A DNA stretch of 64,000 nt from Toxotes chatareus (taxonomy: Eukaryota; Chordata; Actinopteri; Toxotidae), in the NCBI GenBank assembly GCA_016801885.1, contig CM028890.1, positions 8,734,001 through 8,798,000 of the forward strand. The letters are read 5' to 3'. The notes under the pieces were generated by a model. It did no database searches, was not told the origin of the DNA, and worked only from the letters and a program-made list of their open reading frames with translations. Of this stretch, positions 36,701 through 49,800 are shown in pieces (within the stretch, counting starts at the first letter, position 1; each line of letters starts with the position of its first letter). A program made the translations under genes and the position numbers.

Positions 36701-39700
36701 GTGTTTGCGCTCTGTGCCAGAACTCAAATCTGCCCTCAGAAGGTGGGTTTCTCAGCTATTTTTGGCTCTGTGCAATATATTCACAATGCAGTGTTTATGT
36801 GGTCTACATTGCCGAAATGCAGCCTTAGCCTTTTGTCTTTTCATTTATAAGCGTCTTTTCCCTTTCCCTATTTTTTGTTGTTGTTGTTTTTGTAGTTTTG
36901 GGTTTTGGTCCTGCTGAAAACATCTGTCTCCCTCTACAGGTATTCAGGTGCTCTGCGATCTTCAGGGGCAAATGCACCATCACAGTATATCACAGCAGGT
37001 ATGAGGAATAGTGAATATTTAACCATGTGAAATTACAGGTATATATTAAGGTCTTAAATTTACTAATACATATAAAATGAATTTGTATACATACACATAT
37101 TTGCATCCTCAGCTCTTCGTGACTTGTATGAGACCATGGACAAGACCTCGTCCAGTCTCCCACCCATTATTTTGCTGCAGTTCCTTCACATGGCCTTTCC
37201 ACAGTTTGCTGAGAAGGGGGACCAGGGACAGTATCTCCAGCAGGTGATAAACTCTTCAACACCGTTCTCCACTCCTTACTGCCACTGAAATCGATAATAG
37301 CCATACCATATCTCTTGTACCTAAGTTTTTATAATATGACAAAGCAAGTGGTCTCATTTCTTGGCACTCTTTTTCTTTTTCTTTTTTTTTTTTCTCTCAG
37401 GATGCAAATGAGTGCTGGCTGCAAATGATGAGAGTACTCCAGCAAAAGTTGGAGCCACTCGAGCCTGAGACTCCCATGGAGGTAAACGCTGTTTTTTTTT
37501 TTTTTTTTTTTAAACCTTGTGTTGTTTTCATAATGAAAAGCTAAGAAGTTGAGGACATTTTTGCTTCTTTAGACTGACGCTGAGAGCGGAGCTGCTTCTG
37601 CCTCTACAAAGAAGAACTTCATCGACCAGTATTTTGGCGTTGAGTTTGAAACTTCGTATCCTTGCAGTGTGCCTTTGTTGATAGCATCTTTTTATCATTT
37701 TAGTTCAGCATGGTTTGACCCTAAAAGTCTGAGTCATCAAGAGCAATGTGTGGTATCACGGTTGTGTTGAAATGAGGGAAGACCTAGTGTGGGTCTCCAA
37801 GCAGTGTGGCATCTCTCTGCCAGGCTTTTTCTTAACTCTCTTGTTCAGCATGAAATGCACAGAGTCTGAGGAGGAGGAGCCAATCAAGGGCAAAGAAAGC
37901 CAGCTCCAGCTCAGTTGCTTCATCAACCAAGAGGTCAAATACCTTGCAACAGGACTAAGGCTGGTACGTATCAGAAAAAACACTGAGTACTTTCTTCAGG
38001 GTGTGCAAACAGAGGCATATGTGTGATTCCTTCATGAGTGGATCATCTATGTTAGAAGCTGTTGTGCAACTTGGGCATCTTGGATATTTAAAACTATACT
38101 TGGATGTATGTTTGTTCAGGTCCAGTCAATGTGAAAGAAACAAGCACAACCTACAGATGAAAAACTGGCATATGGTTAGCTTGTCTCTAGGGCAATGAGG
38201 ATCTAATCATGTGTCTGTTTTATCTCTGCAGAGACTGCAGGAAGAAATCACAAAAATGTCTTCAACCTTGGACAGAAATGCCCTGTATATAAAATCTGTA
38301 AGTTTTTCTTTCATGGTAAATTTCCCCTGGGTGTTTGAATTCTGTACTTGTAAACTGGAGTTTGAAATCTATTTCCCTTCTGGATTTTTTTTCTTTCCCA
38401 CTAGTCAAAACTCAGCCGTCTCCCTGCGTACCTAACTGTTCAAATGGTCCGATTTTACTACAAAGAGAAGGAGTCTGTCAACGCAAAAATCCTTAAGGTT
38501 CGTCTTGAGTCTATAAAATCTCTTGTAACAGAGGTCACTGTTATCTGCAGTTTAACTCTGAAACAATACTGTATTGTCTGTTTTTGAAGGATGTCAAGTT
38601 CCCACTCATGCTGGACGTCTATGAGCTGTGCACTGCAGAGGTCCAGGAGAAAATGCTGCCAATCAGGTCAAAGTTTAAAGAGGTCGAGGACAAGAAGCTA
38701 GAGAAACAACAGCAAAAGGTAAGGCCGATCTGTAGCTATATACCTTTTTTTTTTGTGCAGCAGAAAAGCTCCCACTTTAACATACAGTGTAAATGACTGT
38801 TTTGTAAAGTGCCTCACATTTATTTATTTATTATTATATAATTTTTTTGCATTAGTTGTTGAAGAAGCCAAAGGCATCAAAAGAAGTGAAGTACGAGCCT
38901 TTCTCATTCCCTGATGGTAAGTTGGACATCCCCATGTACTGTTTCCATCCATGCATGTGCATAGTTTTTAAACTGTTGTTCATCTGTCTGAATCATCAAC
39001 ATCGGGTTTTAGTTTCTGTTCTCTAGCAGGGAAGATTTGTATTTAAGTTTAAAAATTTTCCACTAATATTTAATATAGCTACAGATCAAAACAGGCAGAT
39101 GGCAATTTTTCACGCAATGCAAAAAATATATCTTATTGGACCTGTGCTTTACAAAGGTCATAATTAAATGTCACATTTCTTTTGCAGTATATCATTGTCA
39201 CAAAACCTAGTCCCACATTTCCTATACTTGGGTATCTAGCAGTGTGGTAGGATTTGAAGTTGGATTTTCACCACTGCAGTCAGTTATGAGCCAAAATTGA
39301 AGGAATTGTTTCACCTTATGATTTTTCTCTTCAGACCTCGGCTCCAACAACAGTGGCTACTACGACCTGCAGGCTGTGTTGACACACCAAGGCCGCTCTA
39401 GCTCATCGGGTCACTATGTGGGATGGGTCAAAAGGAAAGAAGGTAAGATGCTTCATGCTGCACCATATCCACCATGTTTGTGTCATGAATTGTATCAGTC
39501 ACCATTCATAGAAGTACACAGATGTTCAGGAACTTACAGTTTCCTCCTTTTTTCTTTGGTCTCTGCCTCTGATAGATGAGTGGGTCAAATTTGATGATGA
39601 CAAGGTGAGTCTGGTGTCTCCAGAGGATATCCTGCGGCTGTCTGGTGGCGGAGACTGGCATATAGCATATGTTCTACTGTACGGTCCCCGGCGGCTGGAA

Positions 39701-39721
39701 ATACTTGAAGAGGAACAGTAG
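33781..39721 (+). CDS. usp14: Ubiquitin carboxyl-terminal hydrolase 14 (proteasomal deubiquitinase)
   Basis: Cysteine protease that binds the 19S proteasome base and trims ubiquitin from substrates, tuning degradation. Coding exons: 33781-33796, 34720-34865, 35351-35383, 35497-35601, 36639-36742, 36940-36998, 37113-37243, 37401-37481, 37573-37655, 37849-37963, 38232-38297, 38405-38497, 38590-38718, 38856-38916, 39335-39442, 39576-39721. Total 1476 nt, 491 residues (human 494). Residues 1-80 form the ubiquitin-like proteasome-binding domain (VKWGKEKFDAVELNTEEPP). The USP domain follows, with catalytic Cys114 in LGNTCYMN (same number as human), His434 in SSGHYVGWVKR, and the third catalytic residue in the WVKFDDDKV region. 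The C-terminus is EILEEEQ. The start is fixed by MPVFTVNVKW matching human MPLYSVTVKW. Everything needed for activity is present. The LINE fragment in intron 4 should be spliced out. Confidence 0.97.
35930..36260 (-). mobile_element. LINE 3' fragment in usp14 intron 4
   Basis: On the minus strand a short frame LRRLKGFNVRQDIL, then about 250 bp of 3' end finishing in GACAATAAAAATTTTTGAAT. This resembles the reverse-transcriptase end and 3' UTR of the same broad L2/Rex1-like class as the copy near 32 kb, but it is clearly diverged from it. Severely 5'-truncated and decayed. Confidence 0.6.
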
Positions 39722-39805
39722 CTGTGGAAGATTTCCTAGAAGACAAAGACAACATCCAACACACATACAAATTGCCATTTCCAAGCACTGTCTGCATAGA
39801 TGTGC

Positions 39806-39811
39806 AATAAA
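39806..39811 (+). terminator. usp14: polyadenylation signal of usp14
   Basis: AATAAA 85 bp after the stop, followed by a GT/T-rich tract from about 39841. Further AATAAA copies at 40412-40417 and near 40630 could give longer 3' UTRs. The 40.0-40.6 kb stretch has no coding signal I can support. Confidence 0.65.
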
Positions 39812-40712
39812 ACTGGTGTCTTTAAAGATTTGATGACCTTAATTTTTTTTGTTTTTGTTTGTTTTTTGTAACCAACACGGATGCTTGTAAAACAAATTCA
39901 GTCAAATGGTGTTAAATATTCAACCATAGTGGGCTTTGAAAAATGGAGATTGACGGTCTCTGGAATGAATCCTTGAAAGAGGTTTTTACGTCTAGCTCTG
40001 CAGTTGCATTAAATGTTTTATACACATTGTATATTTTTTAAAGCCTTTGATAAGGTGCTCATATCATTAAAGCAAAATATTCTCTTTAGTCATTTAATCA
40101 ACTTGTACAAAAATGCCTAGCCAAGCTGTTGTTCTTGACATTCTGGCTTGTATCTTCTCAGATGTATTATGGAGAATTACACTTAACACTGTAAAGACTT
40201 GCCCTTGTCCACCTGTTGGCCCTCTGGGAAATTTGGGTTCAGTCAAAGGTCTTTTCTGAAGTGCTTGGCTTGCATCATCTCCTGGAATTGTTCTCAGATC
40301 TAGTGACAGATGAGCTCAGTTCTGCCAAAACTTCACTAATGCTCTTTTGGGGGAAGTGTGCAGGGAACTGGTTCAGAACAGGTTGCCCTTGCGGTGAACT
40401 GTGCTCGGTTAAATAAAGACTCAAGGTTCAACCATGCCGGTTTACTCGACAAGCCTTGGACATCTTTCTTGCTGACACTGAATACAGACTTTGACATCTA
40501 TACCCTTAAAATGCTCTGCTTCACTTTGTTTCTCCATGCAGGTTTCCTGCTCACCCTGCCACAATGTGTAAGACCTAACCATCAACACTCTGTAATAAGT
40601 TATTGACTGATGCTTTTCATAGGTGGTGAAAATAAACTTATACCAAAATGTGAGATTGTTTTATGTGAAAATGTGATAATGAATAGTCTAATAAATGATA
40701 TTAGAAAAAACA

Positions 40713-40718
40713 TTTATT
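40713..40718 (-). terminator. thoc1: polyadenylation signal of thoc1
   Basis: TTTATT on the + strand (AATAAA on the coding strand), 126 bp after the thoc1 stop. usp14 and thoc1 converge, with about 900 bp between their nearest signals. Confidence 0.65.
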
Positions 40719-40843
40719 GGATTTTCTACAGTGAAAAAACAGGGCTGTCAACTTAAAACTACATACAAAAATTTGTTTGTCCCCAATTTGGTATGAAAAA
40801 GTATGCCGCAACAATGTAATGGAGGTACTGAAAATGATCTACA

Positions 40844-43800
40844 TTAAGCCTCATTGAGGCTGTCTGCAATCTGGGAGAATCCTGCAGCATTTAGAGCTGT
40901 GATCAGGTTCTCCACAGTAGCTTGTGTTCCCTCTCTATCCTGCCAGGCTACAAGCAGCAGTTTGGCCTGCATGTCAACATCTTCACTGTCTGTTTCGATC
41001 TCCCGCAACTCAGCCGCCTTCATCTCCAAGTGAGAGGCCAGTGTCTTCCACTGAGCGCCTAATTTGCCTGCTATGTCATCCATCTGCTGGTTTGTCACCA
41101 GCTTGCTCTGTATGCTCGGACCTGGAAGACAGACACAATAGGGAGGATAAAAATAGACTCGATCTGAAAAGGATGGAAAGGAGTGGGTACATGGTGGATG
41201 AGGTGATTTAACTATCATAACCAGGGCCTGAAAAATACAGAGGTCAAGCTGGGTTGAAGCTAATTTAGACACTTAGCTGTAAATGCATGTTAGGATGTAA
41301 AAATGACTGAGCTTAATGGTGGATGAGGCCCTGCTCAAGAGGTATCATGCTGAACGAGTGACAATTCAAACTCACTGTCGTTGCTGTCTTTGAGAAGATT
41401 GTCTCCGTTATCGTCGTCATCCTCTTCTCCTGTTTTGATCTCTTCAGAAGGGATATCTTTCTGCACGTAGGGAACGAAAAATCAGGCTATTTGTCTTAGA
41501 CAACAGTTATTATGGGCATCATGCAATGCTTTTCATAATGGTGAACAGTTTTTTTTTTTTTTTTGATAAGCAAAAACAAAACAAAACAACAAAACAAGAA
41601 TCCTTACCGGCAGCTCTTTAGCCAGTTTGCTGACCATACTGTCTAGATAGTCTGCCAGGCTCTTGAACTTCTGGTTCGTGGGCTGAAAAAAGTGCGGACT
41701 TCTCCTGGACAGAAGCCTCAGAGCGCGCCAGCCGTAGTTTGGGTTCCGTACAACCCTGCACAGATTTACAGAGAGAAACAGAAGTTTTTTTTGTTTTTTT
41801 TGTAACTTTATTTAATATCAAATGTACAAACATATTGGCAAGGAACATTGCACAACATTACAAGATAACAGACAAGCGTTGAAAGAGCATCCATAGAAAA
41901 GAAACAAAAAAAAGCAAAAAAAGCTAAGGGCTTTCATTAAGGTTGAGTTCCTCTACTAATTCATATAGTTTCACTGCATTCTTCTTCTTCATACATTTTA
42001 ATGATTTAAAATATTGATGTAGCTCTTTATGAAAGATATAAAAATTGGGTTTGGATTTCAAATATTTATTTTTATGAATAAAAAATTTACCAAGAATTAT
42101 AAGTACATTAATAGCTAGATCATGGGACGGTTCTTTTACAGATATACCATATAAAATATTTTATTTTTTTAGAATAGAGAAACAGGGTGGAAGAAACAGA
42201 AGTAGAGCTGTGCTGATAAAATCGATTCTCATTTTATTTTATTTTCTAAAGATTGATTGCGTACGTGCTCGCGTACGAATTCGCGTCATCGAATTCCCGC
42301 ATGCGCGCGTGGTTTGAAGCTACCAAACAATGAACATCGTCGGACAGTAAGCAATGCTTAGTTAACGTTAAAAATAAAAAGTGCAAACTTGGGCATTACT
42401 AAATTACGGGCATGTTCACTGTTTGGTAGCTTCACACCACGCGCGCATGCGTGAATTCGATGACGCGAATTCGTACGCGAGCACGTACGCAATCAATCTT
42501 TAGAAAATAAAATGAGAATCGATTCAGAATAGGAGAATCGATTTTATCAACACAGTTCTAAAAAAGAACACTCACAAATCCTGACAGGAAACTGTGAATG
42601 AAACACTCGCATCTACTGGACTTTAGTAGGATTTTGTTCTGGCAAACTGACTTTCAGACATTTTGACAGCACACGTGACTGTAAACTTACTTGTACTCTT
42701 CCTCCACCATGTTAGCAGGGTCAGCCTGTTCAATGGCTTCTGCAAAGAATTCATCCAGTGATGGCATGAACTCTCTAAAAGGAAAAGATCAGATTAAAAA
42801 AAAAATTATATATATATATATACAAAAAGGTGAATGTGAGTGTTAATGGGATCTGCAACCTTGTTTTCCGAACCACTTACCTGCTGTCTGACTTACAAGC
42901 CTCCATGTTGTCCTGGTTCAGGTTCCACAGTCGTGTCAACTCATCACTAACAGAGCACAGAAGAGCATAAATTATGGATGTAAACCTGAGGCTCAATATT
43001 TAAAATAATAAATAAATAAATGAAACCTTTCTCCCCTCTGTACTAACAGTCCTGTATTAGTTCACATACTTTCCCATGAAGATCTTTCGGTCCGGCCCTT
43101 TTCCAAGGAAGTCCTCTGGTGCTTGTCTTTTCCTGGTGGGTCTTTTGGGTTTGTCATCTACTGTCCTGTTAAAATAGGTAACAGGTCACAAACCACATAC
43201 ATTTGCTGTAAAATAATGGCTAATCAATGTATAAATCAACAATAACATCAATAAATAAATAAATATATTTATAAAATTGATTATCTACCAAAACTAAATG
43301 TTAACTTTAGGTTGCTATACCTTTCTTTCACAAAGCTTGGGCATCCCTCGTTTTTCCAGGCATTCCAGTTCTCCTCTGTGTTGAGGATATGCTGTCAAAA
43401 ATGAGAAACATTTCTAGTGTCACTGATGCGTGGAGAACTCTGATTTTACAAACGTCACAGAATTTGAGTGTGTACAAAGAGGTCTCATTTAATAATTAAT
43501 ATCAGTACTGCCAAAACATGGCTTACCTCAACCATGGTGGCAAACTTGTCTCCATCAGGAGGGATCTCTCTGAGCAGCTACAAGAGAACAGTCACAGATT
43601 AATGGTTTGCCTTTCTCTCTCTGGACGCCATAACAGTAAGGCACATTATTTATGGATTACAGTAGCTACTAGTATGTATAATCTATGTCAGTGGGATTTA
43701 GAACAGACCTGATAGACCAGTTTTGTTGTCTCCTCTATCCATGCAGCCTGGTCATCATTCAGAACACAGCTGGAGCTGAATAAGCACAAAGACACACACA

Positions 43801-46727
43801 ATATGAACTCTCAACATCTGGTGAAAATCCCCCCAACACAAATCAAAGTTTGTTTAATGTCCTACAAGGTCAGAAGAGTGCTTCACCTTTTGAACTTGAC
43901 CTGGCCCTTCAAGTATTGGAAGAGAATGAGGTACTGAAGCAGAATGTGCCGCCTGAAATTGCTGTCACTGAGCTGCAAATCCATCAGCTGAGGAGAGGAA
44001 AAAAAACAAAAAACAAAGGAATGTCAAACCCAGAGCGATTTTAACACAGAGTAAAAAGAATGAATTCTGTGTAGTTTTGTTTATGGCAGGAGGTCTGTGT
44101 TGTATTCATTTAATGAAGTATTACTGATATTATTGCAAACGACTTAATAGACAAAAAATATAAAGCTGTAGCCTATATTGATAAAAAATGGCACTACCAC
44201 ACTAGCTCATTGTTTACCAGGTGGATTCAAATATCATCCAACTCTTGAGGTGAATAAAATAACACAAACTCCAGATTATTCCCAGCGTAAAAATAATTTT
44301 CTCACCTTCTCGCTTGTGAGGAACTTGGCAAAGTAGACATGTTCTCCTCCAGATGCTCTCAGCTCCTCCAGTTTCCTCTTAGAGGCCTGCATGTCATCCA
44401 ACTTGTAGCTCTTGAATACTGCCAAGGTCTCATCCGAGTACTGAGCAAGAAACATTGGCAGTGAGCTTTTTTAAAAAACATCTGCTCTGGTGTTTGTTTG
44501 TTATGATCTGACAAATGGACTGTAAGGGAGAAAAATTCTCTCTGTGGTCAGGTGTACTACCTTAAGGAATGTCATCCAAGAGAGTTTATCGTAGCACTGC
44601 ACAGGGTTTCTGAAGTAGTCCTGCAGTGTCCAGAACTTTCTGTACAAGTTGTAGTCGATCGGGATGGAGCTGAAAGTAAAATTTGGTTCCATTAAAATAA
44701 ACTTAAAATCAGCGACAAGTCACTGTGCCAAAAAAAAAAAGTTAAATAAAAATTTAAAAATAAAATAAAATAAAACATATGGTGTATTTTAGAGAAAAAC
44801 TTGAACTCACCATGGTGCAGGAGCATCATCCTCTCCCATTTCTCCTTCCTCCACCTCCATACCATCTTCCTTTTCTTCTGTGTGCTATAAAGATGGAACC
44901 ATAAGATAAGATTAAATTGACATTTCTTGATTGAATTCAAGACTCTCACAATCGTAATCTGGGGTCGAAACTTTACCTTCTGGCCGAGAGTGCTTTCTTG
45001 TTCATTTTTATTGAACACTGTTATATTGTCCAGGTTAAACTGGCTCTGTAGATTGAGGCCTAGAAAAACAGAACAGAACATAATAAAAGAAGCTGAGAAC
45101 ATGGTTGCCAGACATAATCAACTACTTATTGTAAACTGCATCTCTGAGGGGTTGTTGCTATTTTGGTTATTCAAAGAGAACATAGATATATCGCTGTTCT
45201 TACCTGATTTCTCAGACAGAGGGAAGAGGCGAGCCAGGAAAAGTTGGATTCGCCCACAAAATACCGTATTCTGCGATTTGGACAGCCTCCTCAAGAGATC
45301 TACACAGGTGTAGAGGTGTGTTACAAATTATTCTATCTTTTAATAAAAATCCTGTTCATCTATGAGAGTGAAATATGATCTTTACCATTACACATCCTCA
45401 ACAAGTAGTTCTTTCCAGCAGTGTAAAAGGAGTTCTAGGGATAAGGAGAGGACATAGTGATCAAATGATCTAGATCATGTTGGACAAGTACTTCAACTGC
45501 TTTTACTGAGAGGATGTAGATTATTTACCGACTTCCAGGTGGCGACATTCTCCTCGACAAAAGAGAATATTTTGTCACACTGGTCAAGAGGAAGACAGTC
45601 CAGTACATCCCCCAAAAGAACGAAAGGTGTTGTAGCAGAGCAGATACCTGCATGGAGAGAAGGATACAAGATGGCAAAGGCTTGGTCACCACAGATCTTT
45701 CTTACTACTGCTATCTGTCCACACACTGTTAAATTGTAATTCATTTCCATGGGCTAAAGAGCCGCCAGTTTCTGACCACTGAGCCTGGCAAATATGAGCA
45801 CTTTGATGACAAAAGATACAGTGGTTGGTGGTAAACAAGTACAAATGCAGAGCAGAAGAGCTGGAGTGAGGACAATTTAATTCAGCTTTCAGTGTCTCAG
45901 TTTTGATTTTGTGTCACATATTATGTACTTTCTTTTACTTAGGAGCATGCTGAGAACATGATACATGGAAATGATTAATCTTACATATGCGCAGTTCCTG
46001 TGTGTCCCATCTGACATGTATAGCACTTACAACTTACCCTCTTTCACAGCGTCAATACTCAGGTAGATGAGAGCCAGGTAGTCGTCACAGCTCGCCTTCT
46101 GCTCAACCTGCAGACACAAACACTCATTTCAGGCCTTCATGTTCCATCAGGGGTCCGATTAATTTAATGGGGATTACTGAACTAACTTTAAGTAAACAGC
46201 CACAGATTTACTTACAATCTGATCACCAAGAACACCCCTCAGAGCCTGGTCAAGCGTGGTTTTCTTTTCCGTCTCACTGGATCATTGGAGAAATAAAGAG
46301 ATTACAAAACATGTATGACTTAATTTCTAAACTAAGTAACGTGTTTTTTAACTGCAGGAGTCAAATGAACATTACTTACTTGCCGGGGATCTGGTTGAAA
46401 GCATTTATCAAAGGTTTGCTGGTTTTTCCACTTAGGGCAAATCTGGCAGAAGCCTGTAGATTTGCGAGAGACAAGGAGAAAACATTTAAGAGAGAAAATG
46501 CATCGTTAGAGAGCGTTTATGTTTAGCTTAGCTAGCATCTGCTACCTGCTATGGTAACAGAATGAGAACAAGCGGTAAGCTGCAGTAACGAGCCTGGCGC
46601 CTAACTGTGATTTAAATTACGACATACGCTATATAATAACATGCGATTTAATACAGAACAAAACGTAGCGGCTTCTCACCGTAAATTTGTCTTTAGCGTC
46701 GACAAAATGAAATAAGGGAGGCGACAT
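40844..46727 (-). CDS. thoc1: THO complex subunit 1
   Basis: Nuclear scaffold of the THO core of TREX, which couples transcription with mRNP assembly and export and limits R-loops. Coding exons, 5' to 3': 46727-46680, 46453-46380, 46276-46216, 46107-46038, 45647-45529, 45434-45386, 45299-45204, 45059-44977, 44884-44811, 44669-44561, 44440-44306, 43987-43887, 43775-43709, 43577-43527, 43391-43321, 43165-43070, 42946-42881, 42774-42691, 41755-41608, 41460-41376, 41121-40844. Sum 1965 nt, 654 residues (human 657). Recognised from PFVLLGDVLDCLPLDQCD, SIPIDYNLYRKFW, NTEENWNAWKNEGCPSFV and RRSPHFFQPTNQ. A basic segment KPKRPTRKRQAPEDFLGKGP fits a nuclear localisation signal. The last exon encodes the C-terminal death domain (WKTLASHLEMK ... 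VAWQDREG). The start MSPPLFHFVDAK matches human MSPTPPLFSLPEA. All introns are GT-AG and the frame closes. Confidence 0.97.
41785..42191 (-). mobile_element. L1-type LINE 3' fragment in thoc1 intron 18, with target duplication
   Basis: Minus-strand frame from about 42145 to a stop at 41924 reads GKFFIHKNKYLKSKPNFYIF and AVKLYELVEELNLNESP. This resembles the C-terminal end of fish L1/Tx1-like ORF2. An A-rich 3' tail (T-rich on +) lies at 41785-41810. The 11-mer AGAAACAGAAG flanks it perfectly at 41774-41784 and 42192-42202, the mark of target-primed insertion. Strongly 5'-truncated. Confidence 0.75.
42205..42558. mobile_element. palindromic MITE with TA target duplication in thoc1 intron 18
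   Basis: Arms 42205-42335 and 42414-42558 are near-perfect reverse complements around a 78-base centre. Ends GAGCTGTGCTGATAAAATCG and CGATTTTATCAACACAGTTC are flanked by TA on both sides (42203-42204, 42559-42560). The right arm has an extra copy of GAGAATCGATT. The arms are full of CpG words (GCGTACG, GAATTCGCG, CATGCGCGCG), unlike the AT-rich intron. No coding capacity. The TA duplication fits a Tc1/mariner-related family, but I cannot name it. Confidence 0.85.
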
Positions 46728-46743
46728 CTTTACGCATTCGCTA

Positions 46744-46770
46744 CCGGAACTGCCGCTAAACTCTTTCCGG
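46744..46770 (-). promoter_or_regulatory. thoc1: paired ETS-type sites at the thoc1 promoter
   Basis: CCGGAA at 46744-46749 and TTCCGG at 46765-46770 lie 17 to 43 bp upstream of the thoc1 ATG. Inverted GGAA-core pairs near the start are typical of TATA-less housekeeping promoters bound by ETS factors. No TATA box is seen. Confidence 0.4.
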
Positions 46771-46829
46771 TTTCTCCCCTCTCTGTTGAGAGGGGTGCAT
46801 TCAGGATCTCCGTGACCCAGAGTTTGCAC

Positions 46830-49800
46830 TGTTCATAAAACATATATGGTAAATTATATATTTATACAATATAATATATATAATAAATAATTAACAAATG
46901 AAATTCTTGGTAGCAGTCAGGCTATTATCAGAAACACTGTTTTCATTTAGAGCACGGGGTTTATTTTTATTTTCATTTTTTTTTTTTACCTGTACCGGTA
47001 TTTGTTACCATCAAAAATATAAACTTACGAAAGAAAGAAAGGATAAAAAATAAATAGTTAAAGATACATTTTGTATTTGTATATTGTGTATTAAGTTAAT
47101 TAAAAATAAAAATATTGTTAAATTTTACAACTCCATAGTTACTGTAAATTTTTAATCAATTTATACGAACGTAATAATTTGTTCACTGTAACTACATCAT
47201 ATGTGTCTACATCATATTTAGTTATCATATATTTATTTAGAATTTTGTCTCCCAGTTAAGCCAGACCAAAAGCAGCTGCCACTTAGCACCGATTTAAATA
47301 TGAGCAGAAACAAATTTCTCCATCAGTTATAAATGCAAATTGTTCATGGCTGAAACGATAAGTTGATTAATTGATTAGTCGATGGGCTAAATTAATCAGC
47401 AGCTATTTTGATGATCAATTAATTTTTGAGTCATTTATCAAGTAAAACTTCTAAACATTTGCTGCTTTGGTTGAAAAGAAAACAAGACACCTGAAGATGT
47501 CGCCATGGGCTTTGGGAAACCGTGATGGCCATTTGTCACAATTATCTGTCACTTTATAGATCAAAGAACTGGTCAATTAACAAATCAGGTTAGTTAGTTA
47601 TTGGTATGACCTGCAGAGTGACTATGTGCATGCTGGCCTAAATCCAACTTCAACCAGAGGGTGGCAGTGTTGCATACTATTTATGCCCACTACAGTTGGA
47701 GTTGACAGATCATACACTGCTCTGTTTTCACACATGAAACACAAAGTGTGGTGGCTTTGTGTGTATGTGTATGTGACTGTGTGAATCCTGAAGTCATGGC
47801 AGGACAAACCTGAAGTCCACCCTTTCCTGATGATAACCCCTGTAGCATTTTACAATAAATGAACATACAGCTATTGAATATCTGTTATACGTAACATTTG
47901 TCCCCATTTCACAGATGTTTTCAAAACTTCACTGAAATGAAAAGGTTTGTTCTTTTACTTATTAATTATTGGTCAGCTAATGTTACACTGTGTGTGTCCT
48001 TAATAGTCAGGGTTCCGGTTGGGGACAGGGCTAAGGTCATTTTTGGCATTTAGTGCTTTAAAGTAGAATTCACAGAGGTCACAGCACTCACATTTGCGTG
48101 TTTATTTGTGTGCTTGTGAGTGCACAGTTCTATGTGTTGTGGGTATACAATTAAATTTACAACCACTGAGCTGCAGGGCTTGAATTCTTGGATGGGATCT
48201 ACTGTTCAACAATGTCACACAGCACATAAAAACCAATGGGGCATTACGCTGTGATGTCAATCATCTCAGGTCCAATCCGTAATTTTTTGACCACATAAAT
48301 TTAAGGTCTATGCACCTGCTTCATTTATTTAATTATAATTTTGTGGGCTAAATTGAAAACAAAAACCTGTTTTTATGCTGTATTTACAAACATTACTTAT
48401 GTAAACCAACCCTTAACAACACTATAAAATATCAATAATATGCTGATACTATTAACAACATTAATTTGGTTGTTGCCAAGTGTTAGTCTGTGTATTAAAA
48501 ACAACCTGTTAATCATTTGACAGTGAGAGCAGGTTCCAAACCAGTGTTCTGGATTTTGATGGTGGGGTGACCCTTTGGTTTACATTTGAACCATGGACTG
48601 TGCCTTTAACTTTGACAGAACCAATGTGAACACTTTGGCCTGTTTTGATCTGTGTTTACCAGCAGTTTCATGGGCCAGGACCTCTGAAGTAGTTTCCCCT
48701 GACAAGTGTTTATAGCCATGCAGTTACAAAGGCAGTAACTGAACATAGAGGTGTTGTGCTGATGTCTGGGGAAAATGTAGAAAAAGTTGTGAAAATGTAG
48801 GCTAGTGCCGTCAAGTAGAAAAAGCTGAAGGCTAATTTTCATCACTTGTCTGTGATCGCTGTGGTCTTAAAAGGGGAAGGGAAAACTGTTTTACTCTGCA
48901 GTTTTGAATGGCACCTTCGTTCTATGCAGAGTTTGCTACACAGGAAGTATAACTGTGCCCAACCCCTGAGACACACGCCCCCCCCCCCCCCCACTCCCGA
49001 CACAGCATTTACTGAACCTTCAAAAACTGACGAAAAGCAGAAAGGGAGTGAGCTCGGCGATCAGCTCTCGGGTTGCAGATAGGGGCCCAACATCAGTCAG
49101 TATGTGCACATGGGGTGAAGAGGGCTGTTGGTGGGGGTTTAGCTTCTGGTTAAATGCAAGTAGTCTTCAGGTGGGAAATGTTACTCTACATGTTTTGCAG
49201 GCAATATTCTATATGTTGTTTTGTCAACAACCCCCCTATTTGTTCCTACTAATTACATTAACCTTTAAGAACAGGTCATACATTTTATTTAAAAAGGTTA
49301 CATAATTTTGTAAAACAGATGGGTTCTGTAGTTTTTAGCAAATGTTATTCAAACAGGAGTAAACAGTGTATTTGTTGGGAACTATTTCTGGCTGGAGATT
49401 GATACACATTTGGTGCCAATGTGAGAATTTACTGCAGCGTGATGGTGTATGTGGGATCGGCTTGAAATAAATTACTGTGCCCTCTTCACTGTAATGAAGG
49501 AACATGTCACTGAGTTCAACAGTGGACTCATTAAGGCATTTTTGTTGACAATAAAAGTATATAGAACATCCACAGCCTTATCGTTTAATATGTTACTATT
49601 AATTTGTGAAGTGAAAAAAAAGGACATTGGTTTTCTATCACACAAGCAATCAAGACTATTCAGAATGTGTGTTAAACAGGCCATATTGTTGGGTTGAATA
49701 TTACTGTTGACTTGTCTCCATTCCCAATTGTTTATTTTGTCTAGATAAATATAATGAGAGGACTACCGAACACTCTCCCATGCCAGACCATGGAATAATC

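Noticed and set aside
48979..48992. C run near a short plus-strand ORF (48846-49082)
   Set aside because: No homology or splice context; a simple low-complexity tract.
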